From positions 184,621,451-184,685,450 of the forward strand of contig NC_081413.1 of NCBI RefSeq assembly GCF_030272615.1: a stretch of 64,000 bases of DNA. Direction: 5' to 3'. Both the position numbers and the translations under genes were made by a program. This DNA is from Cryptomeria japonica (Eukaryota > Streptophyta > Pinopsida > Cupressales > Cupressaceae). Positions 12,144 to 24,345 of the stretch are shown here, in pieces (position 1 is the stretch's first letter; every line of letters begins with the position of its first letter). The notes beneath the pieces are model-generated. The model was given only the letters and a program-made list of their open reading frames with translations, did not search any database and was not told the DNA's origin.

Positions 12144-15100
12144 CTAAGTCTCTACCGGTGGTGGTATGACTCCAAGCTGATCTCTGAGATATTCAAAAGT
12201 CTCCTTAGGCAAAGGTTTTGTGAAAATATCTGCAAGTTGTTCTTTAGTATTCACATAAACCAGTTTTATCTCTTTTTCTTCAACTTTTTCCCTTAGAAAA
12301 TTCAATTTGATAGAAACATGTTTTGTTTTAGAATGTAATACCAGATTCTTAGATATATCAATTACTGCAATGTTATCACAATATATAGTAATGGGTTCCT
12401 TGCATTTTACCTTTATGTCTTTCAAAATTTGCTTAAGCCATGATACCTGTGTACAGTTAGTTGTTGCTGCAACATATTCTGATTCCGCTATTGATAAAGA
12501 TGTACAACTTTGTTTCGTACTTAACCAAGAAACTAATCTCTTTCCAAGAAAGAATGCTCCGCCGATGGTGCTTTTTCTATCATCCACATCTCCTGCCCAA
12601 TTTGCATCTGTGTATACATATAGATCAAAATTTTCATCTCTACGATACCATAATCCAAGATTTGTAGTGCCTTGTAAGTACCGGAAAATCCTTTTTACTG
12701 TTGATTCATGATTTTCTCTAGGATTACCTTGAAATCTAGAAACAATACATACTGCATTCATAATATCAAGTCTGGTTTGTCTCAAATACAGTAAACCTCC
12801 TATCATAAATTTGTATCTAGCTGGATTAACAGGTGTAGATTCATCCCTTTGAGATAATTTGTCATTTGTAGTCATAGGTGTGCTTGCCGGTTTAGAGTTC
12901 TCCATCCCAAATTTCTTTAGTAACTCTTTCAAGTACTTGGATTGACTCAAAAATATACCTTTGTCAGTCTGTGAAATCTGCAATCCTAAAAAGAATTTTA
13001 TTTCTCCAATCATAGACATTTCAAATTCTTGCTGCATTTTAATAGAAAATTCCTTACATAATCCATCTTCTCCTCCAAAGATTATATCATCAACGAATAC
13101 TTCTATAATCAAGATATCATCATTAGTTATTTTGTAATATAAATTTTTGTCTGCATTTCCTTTAGTAAAACCAATCTTTAAAAGATATTTATCCAACCTT
13201 GCATACCAAGCTCTTGGGGCTTGTTTCAGTCCATATAGAGCTTTTCTTAACTTGCAAACCATATCATTGTCATCTGTCAAAGAAAATCCATCAGGTTGTT
13301 CCATATAGACTTCCTCTTCGAGATCTCCATTCAAGAATGCACATTTAATATCCATTTGATAAACTTTGTAGTTCTTGTGAGCTGCAAAAGCTAAGAATAA
13401 TCTGACTGCCTCAATTCTAGCTACCGGTGCAAAGATTTCATTGTAATCAACTCCTTCTTTCTGAGAATATCCCTTACACACTAGTCTTGCTTTATTTCTG
13501 ACAACCTTACCATCTTCATTAAGTTTGTTTCTAAATACCCATTTGGTTCCAGTTACATTTTTATCTCTAGGTCGGGGAACTAATGTCCAAGTATTATTTT
13601 TCTCAATTTGTTCTAATTCTTCTTCCATAGATTTAATCCAAAATTTATCTTCACATGCCTCATTAATAGATGATGGTTCAATTTGAGAAATAAGACATAC
13701 CTCTTCATTTGCCAATCTTCCTCTTATCATAACTCCTTTAAATTTGTTTCCAATTATCTGATCTTCAGAATGATTCAATCTTACATACCGGGGTGTCTTA
13801 GTTTGTTGTTGTTCTTCAATTACTATGGAATCCTCAGATGGTACCGGGTAACTAGATCTTCATTCTATACTGGTGGATTTAGTGTAGGTTCATTTGTCAC
13901 AATTTCTGTTGACGGTTTAGAGTCTATATACCTTAAAGTTCCTCTGAATTGTTCATCAATTTTTACATTTGTACTCTCAACAATTTTCTGCAATCTCTTG
14001 TTAAAACATCTATATGCCTTTCTCTTAGATGAATAACCAAGAAATATTCCTTCATCACTTCTAGGATCAAATTTTCCAATATACTCATCTCTTCTAATAT
14101 AACATTTACTTCCAAAAATTCTGAAATACTTAAGAGTGGGAGTATTACCAAACCATAGTTCATGAGGGGTCTTATCGGTTTCACTTTTGATGTGAACTTT
14201 GTTGAATGTATAGACTGTTGTGCTGACTGCTTCTCTCCAATACACATGTGGTAAATTTTCTTCAGATAACATACTTCTTGTTGCATCCAAGATAGTTATG
14301 TTTTTCCTTTCAACAACTCCATTCTGTTGTGGTGTCCAAGGTGCTGATAGCTATCTTCTGATTCCATTCACTTCACAGAATGTATTAAAGTCCTTAGATG
14401 TGAATTCTCATCCTTGATCTGATCTTAAACATTTGATTTTCTTACCAGTTTCATTTTCAACCATTGCTTTGAACAGTTTGAACTTTCCAAGTGCTTCTGA
14501 TTTTTCTTTGAGAAAACTAACCCAACACATTCTTGAACAATCATCAATAATTAGCATGAAATATCTATCACCTTGTAAGCTTTTAGTTCTAGTTGGACCA
14601 CATAAACCAGTGTGAATCAAATCAAGAGCATTATTGGATTTTTTTGGAATACTTTTAAAACTAGCTCTAACTTGTTTTCCAAATTGACATTCTTTACAAA
14701 TTGTATTATGAGGTTTGACAATTTTAGGTAGATCTCTAACTGCCTTAGAAGTACTGATCTTTACCATGCAATCAAAGTTTACATGATAGAGTCTCTTATG
14801 CCATAACCAACTTTCATCTATATGTGCAATCAAGTATGTCTTTTCACTGTTATTCAAATGAAAGATATTACCTCTAGTCTGATTACCGGTTGCAATTTCC
14901 AAACCAGTTCTGTTCATGATTTTGCATTTTCCATTTTTAAATTGTAACTCAAATCCCTTCTCAACTAATTGACCAACACTTAAAAGATTATGCTTTAATC
15001 CTTCAACATAGTAAACATTGTCATTGTTATGCTTACCATCAAGAGATATTGAACCCTTGCCTTTGATTGAATAGGCTTTGTTATCTCCAAATCTTACTAA

Positions 15101-16297
15101 ACCTCCATTGTATTCTTGAAAGTTCAAGAATTTACCTTTGTCTCCAGTCATATGATGTGAGCATCCTGAGTCAATGATCCATTCATCCTTTGTTTCAACT
15201 TTAGTTGCTAGGGCTTGTTCTACCAATTAAGCAGTAGGTGTCGGTTGATCTTCTGTTATAGCAACAAAAACCCATCCATTGTGTGTTGGATCCTCATCAA
15301 AATCATCAGTCACACCTTCATCAGCAATGTAACAAGATTTGTCTTTGTTCTTCTTAAATCTGTATCTCTGATATTCAGGATTAGGCTTGTATGTTCTTCT
15401 AGCTTCTTCTCTTAGTCTAGCATGTCTATCAGGGCATCTTGAAGCCATATGACCAATCTTATTGCAGTTAAAACATTTAAAGGGTTCTTTACCTTCATAC
15501 TTACTTCCAATTGGACCTTTAGGCATTTTCCTTGCAAATAGTGCTTCAAGTTCTTCAAGCTCTTCATTCTCCTTCCTAGTTTCTTCAAGTTATCTTGCAT
15601 AGAAGGCTTTCCAATCTGATTTATCAAATGATGGAGCAGATGATGTTGATGCTTTAAAGGCCAAATCTATCTTTATAGTAGCAACAGGACCAAATTCCTC
15701 AATTTCAAAAGCTGAAAGTTTTCCAATCAATGTATCCCTAGTTACTGATGTATTAGGCATTGTTCTCAACTCATTTATAGCAGTAACTTTCATTTTATAT
15801 GCCAGTGTCAATCCTCTTAAAACTTTTGAAATAATTTCATCCTCACTTAAGGTTCCTCCACAACATTTAATACCCAAAACAATTTCATTTACTCTTTCCA
15901 TAAAAGTAGATTTCCTTTCATCTTCTTCCATTTTCAGATGTTCATACCTGACTCGGAAGCTCTCAAGTTTTGCAATTTTGACTGTGGAATCTCCTTCATT
16001 CAGTGTTTCCAAATGATCCCAAATAGATTTAGCAATAGACCTATCTGATAATCCCATGATTTGTTGATCTGATAATGCGCTCAAAAGTGCTTCTCTTGCT
16101 TTGCAATCATTCTCCTCATCGTTAGCTAAGGTAGTTGGACTGGCTTGACCAGCTACAGTAGCAGTATAACCTTTCTTTGTAACTTCCTAGATGTCTTTAC
16201 CAATGCAATTCAGATGTGTCTCCATCCTGATCTTCCACATCCCATAGTTGGTTCCATCAAGTTTAGGATTGTCCTTCCTGAAATAATTAGTAGACAT
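12144..16297 (-). pseudogene. Copia element 2 gag-pol polyprotein with few stops
   Basis: The gag ATG is at 16297, and codon 37 is TAG (16189-16187). Gag continues 16084-15590, and the zinc knuckle CFNCNKIGHMASRC is near 15470. The protease motif DSGCSHHMT is near 15170. GAG-pre and integrase run 15100-13865 (HKRLYHVN, later WTPQQNGVVER with stops nearby, then ELWFGNTPTLKYFRIFG). The frame 13778-12144 holds RT ([40 protein letters not shown], catalytic FVDD near 13100) and RNase H ([18 protein letters not shown], ending near ADIFTKPLP). Visible breaks include stops near 16188, 15590, 15227 and 14408 and frame changes between 14408 and 13800. It probably became inactive recently relative to its neighbours. 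Confidence 0.9.
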
Positions 16298-16340
16298 TAG
16301 ATCTCCTCAAGTTGTTAAACTTCTGCAAAAACAGGACTAG

Positions 16341-16352
16341 GCTCTGATACCA
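16341..16352 (-). other. PBS of Copia element 2
   Basis: The minus strand reads TGGTATCAGAGC two bases after the 5' LTR, complementary to initiator tRNA-Met. Confidence 0.9.
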
Positions 16353-16354
16353 AT

Positions 16355-17421
16355 TGTTAGGTCCCGGAGACAACTGAGAGGGGGGGTGAATTAGTTGTCT
16401 AATAAATTCAAACCAAAAACAACTTAATCAACTTAATGCTTAATACCGGTAAACCAATTAAGTATGCCGGTAGATAGTGTTAACAGTTAATTGTTATACT
16501 GGTAAAGATTAATGCATGAAACATAAACACAAAGTCATCCACAACACATAACACCAATATTTGTACGTGGAAACCCTGTAAGGGGAAAAACCACGGTGGG
16601 AAACCTTACCCACAATCAGATGATACTACTACAGATAGTAAGTGTAAATAAATGGGATCTACACATGCAGAAAGGCCAACAGCCTAGAGCTCATTGCTCA
16701 ATCACAAAAAAGGAGTCACACTAACTACAGTTGGATGGTTAAATCCAATAAGAATTTACTGCTCAAGATAGCATCTTCATATGCTAGATTCTGTACCGGT
16801 GTAATGCCTATATGCTTTCACAAAAACCTAGCTTTACCCTCAAATGATGTCTTCGTGTATAGCTCTGCTTAATCTCGCATATACCTTCACACAATTCTTT
16901 TTTGCATTCCACATTCAATCTTACAAATAAGATCTTACATTTATACCATAACCTAAGACCAATTTTAGTAGGTTGGCTCTACAAGATATTGCAATAAAAA
17001 CATTTTTCAAACAATATAGTATTTGATGCAATATTTGATGCAATAACCGATTAAACATGTCGGCTTAATGCATTTAGAACAATAATTAGTCATCTCCATA
17101 GCATGCCATGTTGATCTGGAAAAGATAAACCTACTGGTGTAACCCTAGGTAAGCCTGACCTATTTGTCAGTAAAAGCAAATATGCAAATATGAATATACC
17201 AATGATTAATTCTTCAAAACAAAATGTCCACATGATGTCTTCGACATTACCAAGTGTCTTCCATATCATTCCATGTGTCGGTGATCATTATATCCTGGTG
17301 GTGAACCACATACCAGTAACTGTGCAATAGTTGCTTGCCGGTGAATGTTGTTGGATCTCCAAAGTGCTAGTGTTTTAGTAGGTGTTGACATCAATGACAA
17401 AACCATACCAAAATACCAACA
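16355..17421 (-). repeat. 5' LTR of Copia element 2
   Basis: 1067 bp, partner of 10720-11778. It has a small tandem duplication (ATTTGATGCAAT, near 17020-17045) that the other LTR lacks, which accounts for part of the length difference. Confidence 0.92.
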
Positions 17422-17426
17422 CTCTA

Positions 17427-17887
17427 AACATATGGAGGCTAAGATTGACAATGTTGGTTCGAATGTGGAAGCAAGTGATGAAAAGAAAAAGAGTGATGAT
17501 TTAGAAAAAGGAGAAGCTTTGGTCTAGCCTTCTAATGATGTTGGGTCTAGAAATGTTATTGTGAGCGATAAAAGTAGTGATATGGAGTGTTTGGTCTCTT
17601 CAAAGGGACAATAGGATTGCGATTTTAAGGATCGGAAATCTTCACCTGTGTTGGGTTCTTCCTTTGGTATGTCGGCTTCTGAGGGTTTTGTTCTGAAGGT
17701 TTCCTCAACCTTGAACTATAATGGTATTCTATTAGTTTTGGATCCGAATACAATAGTTCCAGACACTGTTCAATCTCCAAAGGTTGAGCAGAGTAGGGAT
17801 GAAAAAGAGAATATCAACCTTGAAGATATTGAGTTTGATGAGGATATGTCCTATACGAAAGTTGAAAAGAGAAAGAAGAAATTATAG
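17427..17887 (+). pseudogene. LINE ORF1, C-terminal part
   Basis: It continues in the same frame as the 10681-10719 sliver once the nested Copia is excluded. It encodes a charged, Ser- and Lys-rich tail with stops at 17525 and near 17613, ending in a run of Lys (EKRKKKL, stop at 17885). Such low-complexity basic tails are common in plant LINE ORF1. ORF2 follows 176 bp downstream. Confidence 0.6.
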
Positions 17888-18063
17888 CTGATCTCTGGAA
17901 CAGGCGTCTCCACCAGAAATAGAGCTATAGTGGATTGTGGACCTCCACGAAGTGCGGGAAGAAAATCCACCAAATGGCAGAGAGAGCAGGAGTGTCTCCA
18001 AAACATCGTTGATGGATCGTAGAAGACGATCCATGAAAGTCTTTTCCATTCCCCTAGTAAGAA

Positions 18064-21000
18064 ATGAAATTTTTATCATGGAATATTAGGTGGCTTAATA
18101 GCTCCCATAAACAAGATATTGTTCGTAATTTTGCTAGGGATCATAGATCGGATATTCTTCTTATTCAAGAGACTAAGATACCTAAAGATAGAGTTGAAAG
18201 ATTGAAGTTTTTCAAGTTTTGTGAATCTCAAGGAAGTAGCTCTGATGGTGCTTCTGGAGGAGTTGTTACTTTATGGAACTCTCAATATGTTCAAGGTACC
18301 CCTTTATGTGATGATGGTAGCCACGTTGCCACTTTGTTCAAGCACAAGAGAGATGGGTTTTCTTGGATTTTATCTAATATTTATGCCCCCAATAATAAGG
18401 TTTCTAGAAGGAGATTTTGGGTTATGCTTTCCTCTTTTTGAAGAAACCACTATGATACTCCTTAGCTTGTTATGGGAGACTTTAACACCCCTCTCCAAGA
18501 ATCTAAAAAGTTTGGGGGGTCCCAAATCCAACTGGATAGCAAACAAGATTTGGTTGATTTTATTAATTGTCAGTGCCTTATAGACCTGGATCTTTCGGGA
18601 GCTAACTACACTGGGACCAATAGAAGGGTGGGTGATGATCTTATTCAAGTGAGGCTGGATAGGTCCTTCATTTCCACAGACTAGCTACTTCCTTTTTTCT
18701 ATTCTCTAAAGGTGATGTCTAGAATCGAATCTGATCGTTTTCCCATAAGTTTTGTGGCAAAACCCAAAGGGGGGAGAAGGAGGTTCCCTTTTAGATTTGA
18801 AAAGATGCGGCTCTCTCACTTGAGCTTGCATAGTTGCATAAATAATTGGTGGGATGTGGCTGTGTTGTTTCACATTGCTAAAAAGCTCATAAATGTTAAG
18901 GAAAAGGTCAGAAAATGGAATAAAGAATTTTTTGGTGATATATTTATGATGAAATAGGCTGTCCAGTCTGAGTTGAGCCTTATCCAGGAGAAAATTCAAA
19001 GAGAAGGATATGTAGGGGATAATCTTTCTAAGGAAAGTGACATTTTATCAAGATATCATAATGTTATCTCAAGAGAGGAGTTATTTTGGAAGCAGCGTTC
19101 TAGATCTCTTTGATTACATGTTGGAGATAAAAATACTAGAATCTTTCATATCACTACCTTGAAGCATAGAGTTGCAAATAGAATTTGATCATATTCTTAA
19201 AGATGGGATTAAACTTGAGCGTGAGGAAGAGATTAGTAAGTTTGTTGTGGATTTTTTGCTAACCTTTTAAAAGTTGATTCTTTGCTGGACTTGGAGGCTT
19301 AGAACAGTCTTGCTAATTCCATCCCGAATAACTTGACTGTTGATCAGAATAGAATGTCGGCTGCTATTCGCTCTAATGAAGAGATAAAGAAGGTTGTTTT
19401 TGCATTTGATGGTAATAAGGCTCCTGGACCGGATGGCTTCCCCATGTTCTTTTTCCAGTGTTTTGGGGATATTGTGGAGGCTAATGTGTCTAGTGTTGTT
19501 AAGGAATTTTTTGGGGCTCGATCTTTGATTAAGAAACTAAATGCTACCTTTATTTTCCTTATTCTAAAAAAGAAGGGAGCCAATTATCTGGATGTCCTTA
19601 TTCTGAAAAAGCGGGGAGCCAATTATCTAGATGTCTTCCACCCTATCAGCTTGTGTAACTCTTTCTATAAAATTGTATCTAAGGTGTTGATGACCAGATT
19701 ACTAGGGATTCCGCCTCTTCTTATCTCTCCACAACATAATGGGTTTGTTCCTAGAAGACAGATCCTAGACTCCATTATTACTGTCCATGAGAATATTCAT
19801 TCCTTGATTGCTTCTAAATCTCAAGGTTTCCTTTTGAAACTTGATATTGCTAAGGCTTATGACAAGGTCGATTGGGCGTTCCTTAAGAAAATATTTGTTG
19901 CCTATGGCTTCTCTGGCAGGGTCATTTGTCTCATTTGGCAGCTTATTCCTATAGTTTCCATGGTTGTCATTGCTAATGGATCACCCTCCCATTTTTTCAA
20001 TACTTCTCATGGATTAAGGCAAGGAGACCCAATTTCTCCTCTCCGATTTACTATTATGGCAGAGAGCTTGGGAAGACTTATTCAAAAACAGGTTGGTAAT
20101 GGTTCCTTAAAAGGTTTGAAACCTTTCTCTGTTGATTTGATATGTTCTCATCAATAATCCGTTGATGATACAATCCCGTTGGGGAGCTCAACTATCAGTG
20201 AAGCTAGAGTTATCAAGTCTTCCCTAAGTCTTTATGAACGGGCTTCAGGTCAGTTGGTTAATAGAGCTAAAAGATCCATCTTCTTCATCAACACTCCTGA
20301 GGTAAGGCAGAAAAAGATGGTTGATATCCTTGGCTGCTTGGTGGGAATGTTCCCTTTGACCTACTTGGGTTTACCTTTGGGGCCCAAGCCTCCTGATTCC
20401 TTTTGGCTCTCTTTGATTGATAGATTTGACAGGAAGTTGGTGGGCTAGAAAGGTGCCTTGCTGAGCCAGGCTGGGAAAGTTCAACTTTTAAAGTCTATTC
20501 TCCAAACTTGTTGGTGTATACTCTGAGCTTATTCAAGATCTCTGCTAAGTATGTTGATATCATTGAGAAAATTCAAAACCAATTCCTCTGGTCTGGGGTG
20601 GAGGAGTGGAAAAGAATCCCTTTGGTTGCCTGGGAGAATGTGTGTAAACCCAGGAAATATGGTGGCTTGGGGCTAAGGAACATCAAATCTTTTAATTCCA
20701 CTCTCCTTGCTAAGCAAGTTTGGAGGACTTTGCAAAGTAGACGTGAATGGATCACACTTTGGCATAATAAGTACCTTCAAGAGTTTCAGAACTTTCAGGC
20801 TTTTCTCAAGTCCCCGCATCTCCCTATTGGATCTCATCTTTGGAAAAATATTATCAAGGCGAGGGATGTTTCTCTTTTAGGATCTTGTTAGAAGCTGGGA
20901 AATGGCAGAAGTATTTTGCTCTGGGATGATTGTTGGATTGGAAAGTCTCAACTGGCTTCCGATCCTATTTTGGGGGTCTTCAAATCTGATTGCATTGCTT

Positions 21001-22272
21001 CTTTGGGTTTAGAAGTGGCAGATTACTAGGTTGATGGGGGGTGGGTTAATCTTTCCTTGGTTAATCCCGCCCTTGGGTCCCTGCAGTCCTCGATGAACTC
21101 CTTTTCTTTGGAGAATGTGAACTCTGAGGATGTGATGGTGTGGAAGTGCCCTTATTCTATTAACTTCTTTGTTGCTTCAATGACTTGGTTATCTGTTAAT
21201 TCTCCACCTTCCCTTTGGTGGTCTAAAGTCTGGATTAAATATTTGATTCCAAAGGTCAACATTTTCTTCTGGCTCCTTGTTCTAAACAAGATCCTTACTA
21301 CTGATAACCTTTGTAAGAGAGGGTTTGCAATTCCCAATAGGTGTTATCTCTGCATGAAGGATGTTGAATCTGTTGATCATTTGTTCTTGTACTGCCCCTT
21401 TTCTGTTGACGTTTGGACCCAAGTTCTTCAATATGGGATTTATGTCGAATCTTCCTTGTTTCGGTTAAGGAATTTATTTTCCAATGGAAGGTGCCAACTA
21501 AGAACCACATTTTAAAAACCCTATGGTCTTTTGTTTTTCCTCATGTTGCATGGGGCATATGGAAGGAGCGTAACAACCGCATTTTTAGGGAGGCCTACCT
21601 TCAACCTAATATTGTTTTAAAAAAAATCATTCATGCTATTAATGATAACCTCTCTACTTTGAATCCAAGGCCTAATCCCCATAACAGATTGATTCATAAT
21701 GATTATGAGATCAGGGTTGCCAAGGCGTGGGAGATGCAAATTGATATCCTCTTAACACTAACCCTAAGAGAAAGGTCATCCAAGCTTGGAGCATACCCCT
21801 GTAGGGCTGGGTCAAAATTAACTTTGATGAGGTGGCCAAAGGGAATCCTAGGCCAGTTGGTTGTGGGGGACTATTGAGAGATCATAATGGTATGTTGATT
21901 TCAGTGGTGGCGCTCCCCTTGGGAACCCAGACTAACCACCTTGTTGAAGCCATTGGGGCCTTCCAAAGTCGTAATCTTGCTATGCAATATAACTTCAAAC
22001 ATGTTTGGATTGAGGGTGATTCTAAAAACATTATACATTATCTCAAAGGTATATCTAGACCATCGTGGAATTTGGAAGTGTGGATAAATAAAGCTAGGGA
22101 AATCATCATATCTTTTGATAATTGTATTATTTCTCATATTTATAGGGAGTCCAATGTTGTGGCCGACTACCTTGCCAATAAAGGGGTCAGTAGTGCTAAT
22201 CAAGTGATGTGGACCAATGAAGACAGGGTGGATACAGAGCTCTACATGCTTATTTTTCATGACAGACTTTGA
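18064..22272 (+). pseudogene. LINE ORF2: endonuclease, RT, RNase H (broken)
   Basis: Endonuclease/exonuclease/phosphatase fold from 18064: MKFLSWNIRWLN, then LLIQETK (catalytic Glu), SNIYAPN, MGDFN at 18472 and RLDRSFIS. Reverse transcriptase 19333-20450: NKAPGPDGFP, HNGFVPRRQI, LKLDIAKAYDKVDW, GLRQGDPISP, and catalytic VDD at about 20161-20169 just after a TAA. The thumb and connection follow in another frame (20508-20891), then a zinc-binding region (21057-21480; CYLCMKDVESVDHLFLYC). RNase H 21800-22272 has FDEVAKGNP, VEAIGA, EGDSKN and NVVADYLA, so all four acidic positions are present. In-frame stops lie at 18439, 18682, 18955, 19111 and 20155, and frameshifts near 19190, 20505, 21480 and 21830. 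It once nicked DNA and copied the LINE RNA. Confidence 0.88.
19558..19635 (+). repeat. 39-bp in-frame tandem duplication inside RT
   Basis: Two adjacent 39-bp copies (19558-19596 and 19597-19635) encode LILKKKGANYLDV and LILKKRGANYLDV. They sit between RT motifs where plant LINEs normally have a single LIPKK-x-GA segment, so the RT is 13 residues too long here. Confidence 0.85.
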
Positions 22273-22467
22273 GGCAGTAAGGGCAATGAGTAATACAGCT
22301 TTTCTTGCAAGAAGTGATTCTAGAAATATCACCTTTTTCTCCTTATGGCATGTGTTGGCTGCAGGTGATGTAATTATGATGCTATTATTTCGCATGCTTT
22401 GTGGGTTGATATTGTTTATGCCCAAACCTCTTTTCATAGAGCTATTGTTGTGAATTCTCTGAGCATC

Positions 22468-24089
22468 ATGGGGGGAGCTAGGAAGCGGGTTGAGTCGTTG
22501 AGTTGTGTGTAATTGAAGAAGAACCAGAAAATCTAGAAGCTTCTTGTGAAAGGGAATGTAATTCCCTTCATTGAGAAAATGCAAGGGGTTAACAAGGATG
22601 TTAATGCTTATTTTGATAAGCATTGGAAGGAAGGCACCATTATTCTGCATGGGCACAAGGTTGCAGTGGATGAGAGTCTAATTGTTGAAGTTATGGGTCT
22701 TTCCTATGATGGCATGAAATACTACAAAGACAGGAATTATAGGTAGACTGCTTTGCATAATTTTTTGAGATCTAAGAAGGAAAGGGGGAAGTTAGTGAAG
22801 AAGATTGTTAGCTACTATGATGTTGGTGTTCTCAAAGAAATCTGGGTCGAGCTCCTTAAGGTAATAATGGATTACTTTACTCTTGATGGGCATTTTATCA
22901 GGGTTTATGGCCACCATTTTGTTCTGTTAAATCATTTCCACCATAATGTTAGGGTCTTTTTTCTTTTCTTCTTGATGTCCTTGCTTCGGGCTAGCTTCAA
23001 GGCTCATAGGAAGAACCTGGCCAAGCACCCTATCCTTCATGAAGGGTTGCTTGTGTTAATTGATAGCCATTTCCGTGCCCTTCCTGCCCCTTATTCTTAT
23101 ATCCTCACTTCTTCGAATGACAACACTAGTGTAGGGGAATCTAGGGATGAGGAATCCATTTCGGATTCAGAGGATGAAACTTTCTCTCCTCCTAAAAAAG
23201 CTAAAACTGAGAATACCCCTAAAGCCAAACCTATTCTGGGTAAGGGTAAGAAGGGTTTAAGGCAAGTTGTTGTTTCCTCCTCTTCGACATCTGTTGGTAA
23301 TGAAGATTTTGCCTCCAACGACCATAGGGGGGATTATGAGGATAATGCGGCCAATAAGAGAGTCAGCCCAGAGCCTGGAAGTCAAAATTATGAGATAACC
23401 CTTCGCCTCCTCATTAGGAGACTTATAATTCTACTGGGGTTGTTGTTCAGAAGGACCTGCATGCCAAGAGTGGTGAGCTTAATGACAAAAGGGATGATTA
23501 TGTGGACATCTTGGGTATGACTAGAGACCATGCCATTGATACTTTTAGTCTTTTCAAATGGCTTTTCCATGAAATCAAAGAGGTTAAACTCAACTAGAGG
23601 GCTTTGAGCAGTAAATTGGAAGCTATGCCTACCTCTATTAGTCAGGATAGACAGAAAGGTGATGGTCAATGGACTAAGGAGGAGACAAAATTTGTTGGGG
23701 ATTGTATCAATAGAGCTATTGCTAGTATTGATCAAATGAAGAAGGGTTTTGAAGACGGATTCACCCATGTTGAGGAGAATTACAAGAAAATTCAGGCCAC
23801 CCTCATTACCATTATGTCCAGCAGCCATAGAATTGTCAAGCAGATGGTTGATGCTATGAATATCATGGTGAATAACCTTGACTGTGTTTAATAGGACAAA
23901 ATGCCAATCAACTTGGATGATGATAAAGACAAGAATCGGGGGGATTCTGGCCCTTGTAAGCGAACTAGGGGAAATTTGAAAAAGAAATCTGCCACCCAAA
24001 GTGTGGACTACAAGGAGCTGAGGTCTGTTGCTGATAATATAAGTCTCCTGGAGGCTGAGGTAGCTGAGAGCCTTAAGAACCTTATGTAG
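22468..24089 (+). pseudogene. Third LINE reading frame of unknown function
   Basis: The frame starts at ATG 22468, 195 bp after the RNase H stop, and runs to 23520 with stops at 22510, 22534 and 22744. After a frameshift near 23390-23405 it continues in the next frame to 24089 (stops near 23595, 23890 and 23893), about 540 codons in all. Part 1 (22546-23090) looks globular, with IPFIEKMQGVNKDVNAYF, then an Ile/Val-rich stretch ending VMGLSYDG. It recalls in pattern only the N-terminal region of plant transposon-associated ORFs (Athila-type). Part 2 is acidic and then basic (SISDSEDE, PPKKAKTE), like a nuclear-localisation segment. Part 3 (23604-23890) is probably helical. It lies inside the LINE boundary at 24333. 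I do not recognise a family. Confidence 0.62.
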
Positions 24090-24332
24090 GTTATGTCCTC
24101 TATTTCTCTAGTGTTGTCTCTTTTTCTGTACTGGTCAGTGGTTTAGAGCTGGTTTTTTGTTGATCATCTAGCTTTTTGTTGGGTTTTTGGCTGCCATATG
24201 TATTGTTCTATCTTCTGCAGCCTATTTTGTTTTGGATTTTGTTCTGATTCTTTGATTCTAATCCTTTTAGAATCTTCTTTGTAAAGGGTTTCAGGGTCCC
24301 TTCAAAACCTATTTTTGTCTTAATCCAAAACC

Positions 24333-24345
24333 ATGCCCCCTCATT
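24333..24345. repeat. LINE target-site duplication, right copy
   Basis: ATGCCCCCTCATT, identical to 3418-3430. It is preceded by TAATCCAAAACC, the presumed LINE 3' end. Confidence 0.65.

Larger units (their letters stand above)
10720..17421 (-). mobile_element. Copia LTR retrotransposon, nearly intact structure
   Basis: LTRs are at 10720-11778 and 16355-17421. The target duplication CTCTA is exact (10715-10719 and 17422-17426). The PBS is at 16341-16352, and the PPT lies next to the left LTR. The internal polyprotein reads on minus with only a few stops and one large open RT-RNase H frame of 544 codons. This is the least damaged autonomous-type element in the window. The LTRs contain recurring ACCGGT or GTCGGT words and differ at several percent of positions by eye. 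Confidence 0.92.
3431..24332 (+). mobile_element. L1-type LINE with RNase H and an extra 3' ORF
   Basis: In order on + it holds ORF1 (DUF4283-like domain and a degenerate zinc knuckle), ORF2 (endonuclease, reverse transcriptase, zinc-binding region, RNase H) and a third reading frame. The 13-bp word ATGCCCCCTCATT occurs at 3418-3430 and again at 24333-24345, and I read it as the target-site duplication. Without the two nested Copia elements and their duplications the LINE would be about 8.2 kb, long for a plant L1. The 3' end (TAATCCAAAACC) has only a vestigial poly(A), so the boundary rests mainly on the repeated word. All ORFs carry stops or frameshifts, so this copy cannot move on its own. 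Confidence 0.75.
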
